Source: Cytobacillus eiseniae (GTDB taxonomy: Bacteria > Bacillota > Bacilli > Bacillales > Cytobacillaceae). Taken from it: 64,000 nt of DNA. Below, in pieces: positions 9,104 through 16,899 of this stretch; position 1 is the first letter of the stretch; each line of letters opens with the position of its first letter. The notes beneath the pieces were generated by a model that had not been told where the DNA came from, searched no databases, and worked only from the letters and a program-made list of their open reading frames with translations. The stretch is from positions 62,001-126,000 of the forward strand of contig NZ_JAGIKZ010000007.1 in assembly GCF_017874625.1 (NCBI RefSeq). The letters are read 5' to 3'. A program made the position numbers and the translations under genes.

Positions 9104-9152
9104 TTAGTGAATAAAAGCATAAAAGCGTTTAAGTGTAAAAGGGGTGCGGAAA

Positions 9153-10166
9153 ATGATAAAACAATTAAAAGTACTAGCTGCTGCTAGTTTAGTAGGCATT
9201 GCATTATTGAGTGGCTGTGGAAGTGAAAGCACAGAAGGAAATGAAACAGATAGCGGAAAGGAAAAAACGTTCAAGATTGGCTTAACCCAATTTGCTGAAC
9301 ACCCATCTCTTGATGCAGCAACAGAAGGATTTAAAAAGGCATTAGAAGATGAAGGATTTAAAGAGGGAGAGAATGTTGAATACAATTTCCAAAACGCACA
9401 AGCAGATATGAACAACACTCAGACAATTGCCAATAACTTTGTCGGCGATAAGGTGGATTTAATCTTCGCGAACGCTACACCAAGTGCTGTCAGTGCATTA
9501 AATGCAACAAAGGATATCCCTATTCTCTTCACAGCTGTAACCGATCCAGTAGGAGCAGGATTAGTAGAAGCCTTGGACAAGCCAGGAACTAATATTACGG
9601 GAACGACTGACAATCACCCTGAAGGAACAGCCAAGACCATTCAGTTTATTGTTGAAGAGGCAGGGGCAAAAAGTATCGGTGTCATCTACAATGCGGGGGA
9701 GCAAAACTCTGAAGTACAAGTCGATCAAGTTGAAGAGCTCGCTAAAGGGCTAGGTGCTTCGATTGTGAAAGCATCAGTATCCACTTCTGCCGAGGTGAAG
9801 CAGGCTGCTGAATCATTAGTTGGACGAGTCGATGCCATTTATGTACCAACTGATAACACCGTCGTATCCGCATTAGAATCTGTTATTTCTGTTGCTAATG
9901 GCGAGAAAATCCCGCTATTTGTTGGAGAATTAGATTCGATGGAGCGCGGTGCAATCGCCGCAAGCGGATTTAGCTACTTTGATTTAGGCTACCAAACAGG
10001 TAAAATGGCAGCGGACATTTTGAATGACAATAAAAAGATCGCTGATATTCCAGTCGAGCTGCCTGGAAGCTTAAAGCTTGTCATTAATAAAAAAGCTGCT
10101 GAAGAGCAAGGGCTTGAAGTAAAACAAGAATGGGGAAATATTGCTGAATTTTTTGAAGGTAAATAA
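9153..10166 (+). CDS. ABC transporter substrate-binding lipoprotein
   Basis: About 337 residues. A lipoprotein signal peptide ends in the lipobox LLSGC (Cys near residue 22), so the mature protein is anchored to the outer face of the membrane. The body fits the PF04392 (ABC_sub_bind, TrpX-like) family: FKIGLTQFAEHPSLDAATEGF near the start, then two Rossmann-like lobes. It is the first gene of a three-gene transporter with the permease and ATPase that follow. In streptococci relatives of this system are linked to tryptophan uptake, but no T-box leader is seen here, so the substrate is open. ATG 9153 is chosen because of the AAAAGGGGTG ribosome site before it. Confidence 0.85.
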   Translation: MIKQLKVLAAASLVGIALLSGCGSESTEGNETDSGKEKTFKIGLTQFAEHPSLDAATEGFKKALEDEGFKEGENVEYNFQNAQADMNNTQTIANNFVGDKVDLIFANATPSAVSALNATKDIPILFTAVTDPVGAGLVEALDKPGTNITGTTDNHPEGTAKTIQFIVEEAGAKSIGVIYNAGEQNSEVQVDQVEELAKGLGASIVKASVSTSAEVKQAAESLVGRVDAIYVPTDNTVVSALESVISVANGEKIPLFVGELDSMERGAIAASGFSYFDLGYQTGKMAADILNDNKKIADIPVELPGSLKLVINKKAAEEQGLEVKQEWGNIAEFFEGK

Positions 10167-10210
10167 AATTAATTTGCTAGTTTTGCAAAGTGATAGAGAG
10201 GAAGAGAAGT

Positions 10211-11221
10211 ATGCCAACAGCCATTTTCGGTTCAATTGAAGCAGGTGCCATCTATGCATTAATGGCATTAGGCGTCTACCTATCTTTTAGAATACTCGAT
10301 TTTCCTGACCTTACTGTAGATGGAAGCTTTGTAACAGGTGCTGCGGTTGCAGCAGTTCTTATTGTCGGCGGAACTAATCCGTATGTTGCTACGCTCCTTG
10401 CAGTGTGTGCCGGTTTTGTCGCTGGATGTATAACAGGGCTTCTCCATACGAAGGGAAAAATCAATCCGCTTTTATCCGGAATTCTCATGATGATTGCCTT
10501 ATATTCGATTAATTTGCGAATCATGGGAAAATCGAATGTTCCGCTCCTTGCAGAAGAGACGGTGATCACAAAATTAACGGCATTTTGGCAAAGTCTTGGA
10601 TTGGATAAGCCGCTGCAAGCATTATCTTCGGTAACAGGCTTTGAACCGAAAACATGGGGAATTCTCTTCCTTATGCTTATTCTCGCATTTGTCGTAAAAG
10701 TCATCATTGACCTATTTTTAAAAACAGATATCGGCCTTGCGATTCGAGCAACAGGTAATAATGAAACGATGATTCGCAGCTTTTCAGCAGATACTGATTT
10801 ATTAAAAATCATGGGCCTTGGAATTTCGAATGCGCTAGTTGCCTTTTCTGGAGCGTTAATTGCTCAATACAACGGGTTTAGTGACGTTGGCATGGGAATA
10901 GGCATGATTGTCATCGGTCTAGCTTCCGTCATTATCGGTGAAGCCATTTTTGGGGCGAAAACGATTGTTCGAGCGACCTTGGCTGTCATCGGCGGCGCCA
11001 TTTTATACAGAATCATTGTTACAGCTGCTCTTCGCGTTGATTTTCTTGAGGCAGGAGACATGAAGCTTATTACTGCTTTAATTGTTGTTTGTGCACTCAT
11101 CATTCCGAAAGTGCTTGAAAAGCAAAAAGAAAGACAGCGGAAAAAGCGTCGGGTACTCCAGTCAAAACAAACAACATACGAGGGTGGTGAACAGCTTGCT
11201 GCAATTAAAACAGATTCATAA
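10211..11221 (+). CDS. ABC transporter permease (BPD_transp_2 family)
   Basis: About 336 residues with eight or more hydrophobic segments. It resembles the permeases of branched-chain amino acid/TrpY-type importers (PF02653): GAIYALMALGVYLSFRILDFPDLTVDG at the N-terminus and GLAIRATGNNETMIRSF as a conserved cytoplasmic loop. A GAGAGG ribosome site favours the ATG at 10211 over an upstream GTG. The 3' end overlaps the ATPase gene by about 26 bases, indicating one transcript and coupled translation. The basic C-terminal tail is cytoplasmic. Confidence 0.87.
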   Translation: MPTAIFGSIEAGAIYALMALGVYLSFRILDFPDLTVDGSFVTGAAVAAVLIVGGTNPYVATLLAVCAGFVAGCITGLLHTKGKINPLLSGILMMIALYSINLRIMGKSNVPLLAEETVITKLTAFWQSLGLDKPLQALSSVTGFEPKTWGILFLMLILAFVVKVIIDLFLKTDIGLAIRATGNNETMIRSFSADTDLLKIMGLGISNALVAFSGALIAQYNGFSDVGMGIGMIVIGLASVIIGEAIFGAKTIVRATLAVIGGAILYRIIVTAALRVDFLEAGDMKLITALIVVCALIIPKVLEKQKERQRKKRRVLQSKQTTYEGGEQLAAIKTDS

Positions 11222-11990
11222 GATTTTTAATGAAGGAACGCCAGATGAGAAAATAGCACTTCAGCGCATGGATTTGCATCTTAAGCCTGGTGACTTTATG
11301 ACCGTAATCGGCAGTAATGGAGCAGGGAAATCAACCCTCATGAATTTGATCTCTGGAAAAATGATTCCTGATGTTGGCGAAGTAGTTATTGATGGAAAAG
11401 ATGTCACAATGGCAAAGGAACATAAACGTTCCAGATTGATTGGCCGTGTCTTTCAGGACCCGATGGCTGGAACAGCACCAGCCATGACGATTGAGGAAAA
11501 CCTGGCAATTGCTTATTCACGAACGACTTCCCGTGGTTTTAAAAAAGGTGTTTCGAAAACTAGAAGGAGTTTCTTTCAAGAGAAGCTTGAATCACTGCAT
11601 CTCGGGTTGGAAAATCGCCTGCAGGCAAAGGTCGGCTTTTTATCAGGCGGAGAAAGGCAGGCACTCTCCTTATTGATGGCGACCTTCACTGAACCGAAAA
11701 TTCTCCTGCTTGATGAACATACCGCCGCCCTTGATCCAGCCCGTGCCGAGCTGATTACGGCTTTAACGAAAGAAATTGTTCAATCCTATCAGTTAACGAC
11801 TTTGATGGTTACTCATAATATGCAGCAAGCATTGGACCTTGGCAATCGGCTCATTATGATGGACAAAGGCCAGCTTATTTTCCAAGCAAATGAAGAACAA
11901 AAAGAAAACTTAACCGTTGAGAAGCTATTAGCAGAATTTCAACGAATCCGCGGGGAGAAAATGAGCAGTGATAAAGCAGTTCTTATTTAA
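11196..11990 (+). CDS. ABC transporter ATP-binding protein
   Basis: About 264 residues. It has Walker A GSNGAGKST, the signature LSGGERQAL, Walker B ILLLDEHTAALDP and the switch histidine in MVTHNMQQAL. It is the energising subunit of the importer formed with the two preceding genes. The TTG at 11196 is the likely start: it lies eight bases after GGTGG in the sequence AGGGTGGTGA, inside the end of the permease gene, and it gives the N-terminus LLQLKQIHKIFNEGT typical for the family. The long in-frame extension upstream lies in the permease coding region. Confidence 0.87.
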   Translation: MLQLKQIHKIFNEGTPDEKIALQRMDLHLKPGDFMTVIGSNGAGKSTLMNLISGKMIPDVGEVVIDGKDVTMAKEHKRSRLIGRVFQDPMAGTAPAMTIEENLAIAYSRTTSRGFKKGVSKTRRSFFQEKLESLHLGLENRLQAKVGFLSGGERQALSLLMATFTEPKILLLDEHTAALDPARAELITALTKEIVQSYQLTTLMVTHNMQQALDLGNRLIMMDKGQLIFQANEEQKENLTVEKLLAEFQRIRGEKMSSDKAVLI

Positions 11991-12029
11991 TTGAAATAGA
12001 GGATCGGAATAAAGTGAGCTAGAATGAAA

Positions 12030-12060
12030 AAGGCATATCACGCAAATGGTGATATGCCTT
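12030..12060 (-). terminator. Terminator of the XRE-cupin regulator gene
   Basis: A perfect 12-bp inverted repeat, AAGGCATATCAC/GTGATATGCCTT, with a 7-nt loop. The T tract is on the minus-strand side, so it mainly ends the leftward gene. Confidence 0.8.
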
Positions 12061-12070
12061 GCCGTTTTCT

Positions 12071-12622
12071 CTACGGATAGTACATAACTAACTGAAGTCT
12101 AATGACCTCATCTCCACTATTTTTATACGTGTGTGTCTTGTTTGCTAAAAAGCGAATGGAGTTGCCTTGCTGGATTTGGAGTTGTTGGTCACCAATATAC
12201 ATATCTAGCTTGCCATTCATGACGGTGACGTATTCTTCTACTCCATCATTATGCTTATCTGCAGTATGCTGACAGTCAGGCTCGATTTCTACGATGAATA
12301 GTTCAAACTTCTTCCGTGGGTCAAATGGAAATATTGGATAAACACGATAATCTCCATTACATTCGACAATTGGTGAAATCTTTGTTAAATCTACATGAAG
12401 AACATCAGAAGGCTTTTCACTAATTAAGGATGAAAAAGAAACTTGTAGCCCGCTCGCAATTTTCCACAATGTTGTCACTGTAGGATTCGATTCTCCACGT
12501 TCAATTTGTCCAAGCATCGCCTTACTGACCCCAGTTATTTCAGCAGTCGTATCTAGACTGTACCCCCTTGTTTTTCTAATATTCTTTAAGTTGACCCCAA
12601 TATTCTTTTGAATATTTTCCAT
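12071..12622 (-). CDS. XRE-family regulator with C-terminal cupin domain
   Basis: 183 residues. The N-terminal helix-turn-helix (about residues 10-65) reads NLKNIRKTRGYSLDTTAEITGVSKAMLGQIERGESNPT. The C-terminal cupin-2 barrel (about 105-180) includes HNDGVEEYVTVMNGKLDMYIGD, a likely small-molecule sensor. It is transcribed divergently from azlCD, the usual arrangement for a local regulator of an amino-acid exporter, so it probably controls that operon. The effector is unknown. An AGGAGG-like ribosome site (GGAGGAAATAATGG) precedes the start. Confidence 0.87.
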   Translation of the reverse strand: MENIQKNIGVNLKNIRKTRGYSLDTTAEITGVSKAMLGQIERGESNPTVTTLWKIASGLQVSFSSLISEKPSDVLHVDLTKISPIVECNGDYRVYPIFPFDPRKKFELFIVEIEPDCQHTADKHNDGVEEYVTVMNGKLDMYIGDQQLQIQQGNSIRFLANKTHTYKNSGDEVIRLQLVMYYP

Positions 12623-12688
12623 TATTTCCTCCAGAATGATTGTTTATTATAACGCACATATGTATAATATAACTAATATGTTGTCTTT

Positions 12689-12718
12689 TATACTATCTAT
12701 TATAGCTATTATAGTATA
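12689..12718. promoter_or_regulatory. Palindrome in the regulator/azlC intergenic region
   Basis: TATACTAT and ATAGTATA form 8-bp inverted arms around a 14-bp spacer that itself repeats CTATTATAG. Its place between the divergent regulator and azlC makes it a candidate operator for the XRE-cupin protein; this is inferred from position only. Confidence 0.4.
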
Positions 12719-12763
12719 CTTTTTTTAAAAAAAGTTCGCAAAATAATGAAGGCGGTGAAATGT

Positions 12764-13492
12764 TTGGCAGAACTAACTGTAAATAAGTCTGCATCAGAAT
12801 TTAGAAAAGGGTTTCAGGCGGCAATAAGTATTGCGATTGGGTATGCACCGGTTGCTTTAACCTTCGGGCTGTTGGCTAAAACGACGGGTCTTTCCATTGG
12901 AGAAACGGTTTTAATGAGCTTAGTCGTATATGCAGGTGCATCTCAATATATGTCACTTAGCCTTCTTACACTTGGCACAGGGATGATTGAAATCGTTCTA
13001 ACAACCTTCATCGTAAATATTAGGCATTTTCTTATGTCTACAGTTATTAATGATAAAAGTGAGGAGGATCATCTATTTAATAAAGCGATGTATTCGTTTG
13101 GGATTACAGATGAAACCTTTTCTGTTGCATCAATGAAAGAAGGACGCTTAACTACAGGATTTATGTTTGGACTGAACCTGTTATCCTATATGAGCTGGGT
13201 GATTTGTTCAGGAATCGGCTATGTCATTGGTGCAAGCCTTCCTCAAACATTACAGGAAAGCATGTCGATTGCTCTGTATGCTATGTTTATCGGTTTATTA
13301 GTTCCTTCCATGAAAAAAAGCATCAAGATTGTTTTTCTTGCTGTAGTAGCAGGCTGCTTTAATACAGTTTTTACTATTACTAATGCTTTGTCAACAGGAT
13401 GGGCAATTGTGGTGGCTACCCTTCTTTCTGCTATAATCATCGAGCTAATTGAGGGCTTAAAAAAGAAGCAGAGGGGGAATGAGCATGACTAG
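12764..13492 (+). CDS. azlC: AzlC family branched-chain amino acid exporter subunit
   Basis: About 242 residues with several membrane segments. Family motifs are GYAPVALTFGLLAKTTGLS, SLVVYAGASQYMSLSLL and TFIVNIRHFLMS. Together with AzlD it forms a membrane exporter; in B. subtilis azlCD mediates 4-azaleucine resistance and branched-chain amino acid export. The TTG at 12764 is preferred because AAGGCGGTGA lies just before it; the ATG at 12746 has no ribosome site. The 3' end overlaps azlD by 8 bases. Confidence 0.85.
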   Translation: MAELTVNKSASEFRKGFQAAISIAIGYAPVALTFGLLAKTTGLSIGETVLMSLVVYAGASQYMSLSLLTLGTGMIEIVLTTFIVNIRHFLMSTVINDKSEEDHLFNKAMYSFGITDETFSVASMKEGRLTTGFMFGLNLLSYMSWVICSGIGYVIGASLPQTLQESMSIALYAMFIGLLVPSMKKSIKIVFLAVVAGCFNTVFTITNALSTGWAIVVATLLSAIIIELIEGLKKKQRGNEHD

Positions 13493-13790
13493 CGAAATGG
13501 TCTGGATGATAGTTGGGATGGGCGTAGTTACGTTTATTCCAAGAATGCTTCCCTTTGTTCTTTTTAAAGGGAAGGAATTACCTCAATTTCTACAAGGTGT
13601 ATTGAAAAATGTCCCATCTGCTACATTAGGTGCACTGATCTTTCCTGGTGTATTTTTCATTCAAGAAGATATATGGTTTGGTTTATTTGGTGCGGCAGCT
13701 GCCTTTGTGATTGCCTACTTAGGTGCGAATGTAATTGTCGTTGTATTAGGGGCGATTGCCGTCTTATCTGTTTATTCATTTTTCCTATAA
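13485..13790 (+). CDS. azlD: AzlD family exporter subunit
   Basis: About 101 residues with three to four membrane helices. FIPRMLPFVLFKGKELPQFLQ is the family signature. The second of two close ATGs is used because it lies seven bases after GAGGGGG. It overlaps azlC, so translation is coupled, and it is the small partner required for AzlC function. Confidence 0.85.
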   Translation: MTSEMVWMIVGMGVVTFIPRMLPFVLFKGKELPQFLQGVLKNVPSATLGALIFPGVFFIQEDIWFGLFGAAAAFVIAYLGANVIVVVLGAIAVLSVYSFFL

Positions 13791-13969
13791 CTGTCTTTAT
13801 GCCCGTTCAAGTCTTGAAAACAGCTAGTTTTCTAAGAAAATTGGTTTTTCAATTGGAGAAAACGTACAAACTATAATGTAGTCTGCTTATTTCATAAGAC
13901 AAGTAGTTCTAAAAAAATAAGTTTATACTACACTTAATATAGAAGGGCTGTACAGATGGGGGGAGTGAA

Positions 13970-15250
13970 ATGGCAAGGAAAATTGGTTTTTACGGTGTTC
14001 TCGCTTATGTGTTATATGGGCTGTTTTTTTATTGGTACTTGTTTCATTTTGCAGATACAAGTTTGCAATTTGAGTATGAAGGATCGAAGGCAGATCCTGC
14101 TACATTCCTCAATGGAAGAGAGCTTATGTTAAGTGAAGAATACTCGAAAATAAGAAATTTATTGTTTTTCCTTTCAACACCGTTTGAATGGCTATTTTAT
14201 CTTTTTATTCTTCTGCTTGGTTTCGGAAATGCTTTTAAAAAGTGGGCGGGACAATCTACTAAATTTAAACTTGTACAGACTGCGATTTATTTATTCTGGC
14301 TTTCGCTTTTTGCATTTCTTGCAACAACACCAATCAGTTACATTAGTTATGCCTTATCAAAAAGCTATAATATTTCTACACAAAGCTTTAGTAGTTGGAT
14401 GAAGGATGAACTGATTGATTTTTGGGTCAATTTTGGGATGATGATTATAATTGTTGGGGTCCTTTATTGGCTGATTAATAAAAGCAGTAAAAGATGGTGG
14501 CTTTATGCATGGCTGCTGTCTATTCCATTTACATTATTTCTCATGTTTTTGCAGCCTGTGATTATCGACCCACTCTATAACGATTTTTATCCTTTGAAAG
14601 ATAAAGAACTTGAAGCGAAGATTTTAGCACTTGCAGATAAAGCTGATATTCCAGCTGAACATGTTTTTGAAGTCAATATGGCGGAAAAAACGAATGCATT
14701 AAATGCTTATGTTAATGGAATCGGGTCGAATTCTAGAATTGTCCTTTGGGACACAACATTAAATCGATTGAATGATGAGCAAATTTTATTTATAATGGCG
14801 CATGAAATGGCTCATTATGTAGAAAAACATATTTATTTTGGCATTGCTGGTTACTTGCTTCTATCTCTCGTTGGTCTTTATTTAACAGCTAGAATAATGG
14901 AGTATGTCATTGGCAGATGGGGGAATGTACTTAAGATTCCTCAAGTGAATGATATTCGTTCCTTGCCATTGTTTTTAATGATTCTTTCGATGCTTTTATT
15001 TATCTCCAGTCCATTATCAAATTTTGTCTCTCGTTATCAGGAATTGCGTGCAGACCAGTTTGCAATTGAAATGACTAGGGACACGCAAGCTGGGATCGAG
15101 ACCTTTCAAGAATTGACCCGAGCGGGACTAAGTCAAGTAAATCCACCGCTGCTAGTGAAAATCTTTCGCTATGGACACCCAACGATGCTCGAACGAATCT
15201 CGATGATTGAGGAGTTTGAAATAAATAATAAAGTGAAGGAAACCAAGTAA
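13970..15250 (+). CDS. yhfN: M48 family membrane metalloprotease YhfN
   Basis: 426 residues, the same length as B. subtilis YhfN, a Ste24/HtpX-type peptidase. It has several membrane segments. The zinc-binding HEMAH lies in LFIMAHEMAHYVEKH (about residues 275-290), and a downstream glutamate ligand lies in ELRADQFAIEM. Ste24-type enzymes cut membrane-associated proteins at the cytoplasmic face. A GGGGGAG ribosome site precedes the ATG. The gene stands alone between two terminators. Confidence 0.88.
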   Translation: MARKIGFYGVLAYVLYGLFFYWYLFHFADTSLQFEYEGSKADPATFLNGRELMLSEEYSKIRNLLFFLSTPFEWLFYLFILLLGFGNAFKKWAGQSTKFKLVQTAIYLFWLSLFAFLATTPISYISYALSKSYNISTQSFSSWMKDELIDFWVNFGMMIIIVGVLYWLINKSSKRWWLYAWLLSIPFTLFLMFLQPVIIDPLYNDFYPLKDKELEAKILALADKADIPAEHVFEVNMAEKTNALNAYVNGIGSNSRIVLWDTTLNRLNDEQILFIMAHEMAHYVEKHIYFGIAGYLLLSLVGLYLTARIMEYVIGRWGNVLKIPQVNDIRSLPLFLMILSMLLFISSPLSNFVSRYQELRADQFAIEMTRDTQAGIETFQELTRAGLSQVNPPLLVKIFRYGHPTMLERISMIEEFEINNKVKETK

Positions 15251-15268
15251 TGTTGCTTGGTTTTTTTT
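15240..15268 (+). terminator. Rho-independent terminator of yhfN
   Basis: AAACCAAG pairs with CTTGGTTT around an 8-nt loop and is followed by eight T. The left arm overlaps the end of the coding sequence. Confidence 0.85.
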
Positions 15269-15273
15269 GAATA

Positions 15274-15308
15274 AAAAATCTCTCGCTGCTAAGTTGAGCG
15301 AGAGATTT
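15274..15308 (-). terminator. Terminator of the IDEAL-domain gene
   Basis: AAATCTCTCGCT and AGCGAGAGATTT form a 12-bp stem. On the minus strand it runs into a T tract (the A run at 15273-15278). Confidence 0.85.
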
Positions 15309-15316
15309 CCAGTTGA

Positions 15317-15553
15317 TTATGTGCCGAATTGTTTAGAAATTTCCTTATATTGTTTGGACAGATGAAGGAACGCTGATTTATTGCCAGTGTCAAGGGCTTT
15401 GTTGATTTCTTTCATTAGTCTTGCTCTTTCCTTTGTCAGCAATACTTCTGATAGCAGCATGTCAATGTAAAGATCTAATACATAGGATTCTTTTAATTTC
15501 TTTTTCCTCATAGCACTTTTTTTCATCAGCTCTGTGTATGATTTTTCATTCAT
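15317..15553 (-). CDS. yhzC: IDEAL domain protein (YhzC-like)
   Basis: 78 residues from the ATG behind GAGGTGA. The C-terminal half, VLDLYIDMLLSEVLLTKERARLMKEINKALDTGNKSAFLHLSKQYKEI, is divided into the short IDEAL motif region (LYIDMLL) and a helical hairpin. In B. subtilis yhzC, an IDEAL protein of similar size, lies beside comK in the same divergent arrangement, and that supports the name. The domain is thought to mediate protein contacts; the function is unknown. Confidence 0.75.
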   Translation of the reverse strand: MNEKSYTELMKKSAMRKKKLKESYVLDLYIDMLLSEVLLTKERARLMKEINKALDTGNKSAFLHLSKQYKEISKQFGT

Positions 15554-15741
15554 GAAAATCACCTCAATGCTTTTTATTATTATATGGGGTAATCATGAAA
15601 TATTAACTTAATTTTGAATCTTTTGAAAATATTTTTTAAAATGAATTTTGAACAAATTAGTAACATTTAGTAAAAAATGAAAATTATTGTCGAAAAGCTG
15701 ATATGATGAAGTGGCATATTAAAAATTGAGGAGATGATCAA

Positions 15742-16320
15742 ATGAACGGCCAAGCGATTCCCCCTTTAATTGATGAATATGAAATCAATCCGAATACGAT
15801 GGTTGTGATGCCATTGTCATATGGTGCGAAGATTTATTCGCAAATTTGGGAACTTGAGGATGAATATGTTTCCCCATTTAAACCCATTGAAATTATTAAG
15901 AAGAGCTGCACCTTTTTCGGATCAAGCTATGAAGGTCGCAAAGAGGGAACTAGACAGTTAACAGGAATTACCCACAAAGCACCAATTACTATTGACCCCA
16001 CTAACTTCATTTATTTTTTTCCAACAACTTCAGCGAGCAATTCACAATGCATATGGATTTCAACGGAACATATTTTTTCTTACAACCGTGTTGATCGGGC
16101 AAAAACAGAGATAATATTTAAGAATAAACGATCATATGTCGTACCTGTGTCATTTAATACAATCAATAATCAAATTTTAAGAACAGCGCTATTGAAAACG
16201 ACTTTAATTAGAAGAATTGAAGATTCGGAGCGTAAGGCATTATACTTTTTTAGTCATAAAAAGGTGATGAATGCATCCGAACGAGGAAGTCATTATCGTA
16301 CAAGAGAGATGGGGGACTAA
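15742..16320 (+). CDS. comK: Competence transcription factor ComK
   Basis: 192 residues, the family's normal length. Features include YEINPNTMVVMPL near the N-terminus, the central KSCTFFGSSYEGRKEGT and ISTEHIFSYNR. ComK is the master activator of natural transformation genes and binds paired AT-rich boxes. The leader (15600-15740) is very AT-rich with several near-matches to AAAA-N5-TTTT, consistent with autoregulation, but none is exact enough to annotate. GAGGAGATG precedes the start. The gene looks intact, with no frameshift or truncation. Confidence 0.93.
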   Translation: MNGQAIPPLIDEYEINPNTMVVMPLSYGAKIYSQIWELEDEYVSPFKPIEIIKKSCTFFGSSYEGRKEGTRQLTGITHKAPITIDPTNFIYFFPTTSASNSQCIWISTEHIFSYNRVDRAKTEIIFKNKRSYVVPVSFNTINNQILRTALLKTTLIRRIEDSERKALYFFSHKKVMNASERGSHYRTREMGD

Positions 16321-16337
16321 GAGGGCATGTTTTTTCA

Positions 16338-16721
16338 TCATGCTTTCTTAGTCCTCGAATCTTTTTCTAGATGACGCTTAAATAAATAATAGTCCATTAG
16401 TTCTTGAACTTTATTGCGAATGCGAGGATTGAAGTAATTAAGATGCTCTTCATGTCCTTTATAGTGAAAAAGGAACATAGTAAAGGCCTCATCACGCTTC
16501 ACCTGGTGTACCTTAAGTGTATTAGACTTCATATAACGTTTAACTTCTTCTAATTCCTTTTGAATGACTTGTATTGTTTCTTCAACTAAATTTAAATAAG
16601 GTTGTGTAAGTTTAAAGGGGCTTTTATTAAAAACAAGCAGATCCCGGTTCAAAACTGTGAGTAACATTGGCAAATAAAATGCTTGCTCCATGATGATGCG
16701 CTCTCCCTCAGGAATTCTTGT
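16338..16721 (-). CDS. yhjD: YhjD-like conserved protein
   Basis: About 127 residues beginning MTRIPEGERIIMEQAFYLPML, with conserved VKRDEAFTMFLFHYKGHEEHLNYFNPRIRNKV. It appears soluble and helical. It resembles YhjD of B. subtilis, found near comK there. ATG 16721 is preferred over longer starts because ATGGAGGAATTGGAA gives it a ribosome site. It converges on comK, and the two stops are 17 bases apart. A shared hairpin, GGACTAAG/CTTAGTCC, spans both gene ends and may act as a terminator. Function unknown. Confidence 0.7.
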   Translation of the reverse strand, partial: TRIPEGERIIMEQAFYLPMLLTVLNRDLLVFNKSPFKLTQPYLNLVEETIQVIQKELEEVKRYMKSNTLKVHQVKRDEAFTMFLFHYKGHEEHLNYFNPRIRNKVQELMDYYLFKRHLEKDSRTKKA

Positions 16722-16899
16722 CATTTCCAATTCCTCCATTCTTAATGAATAGAACATTTGTTCCTATTTTACAATCGATGTATTTCTATTGCAAGTCTTA
16801 ATCTTTCGGGAAAATATTCTGTATTTTTTAAGAGGAAGAGAAGGGAATTTATTTCTATTGTCGAAATAAAGAAGAAATACAAAGAGAGGGTGACGAAAA

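Noticed and set aside
9000-9150. T-box or other riboswitch before the TrpX-like ABC operon
   Set aside because: The leader after the -10 is under 50 bases; there is no room for such an RNA.
10276-10812. 178-codon minus-strand ORF opposite the ABC permease
   Set aside because: Antisense shadow of a strongly supported coding region.
15600-15740. ComK boxes upstream of comK
   Set aside because: Several AAAA/TTTT pairs occur, but spacing or sequence is off by at least one base in each; in such AT-rich DNA this is not convincing.
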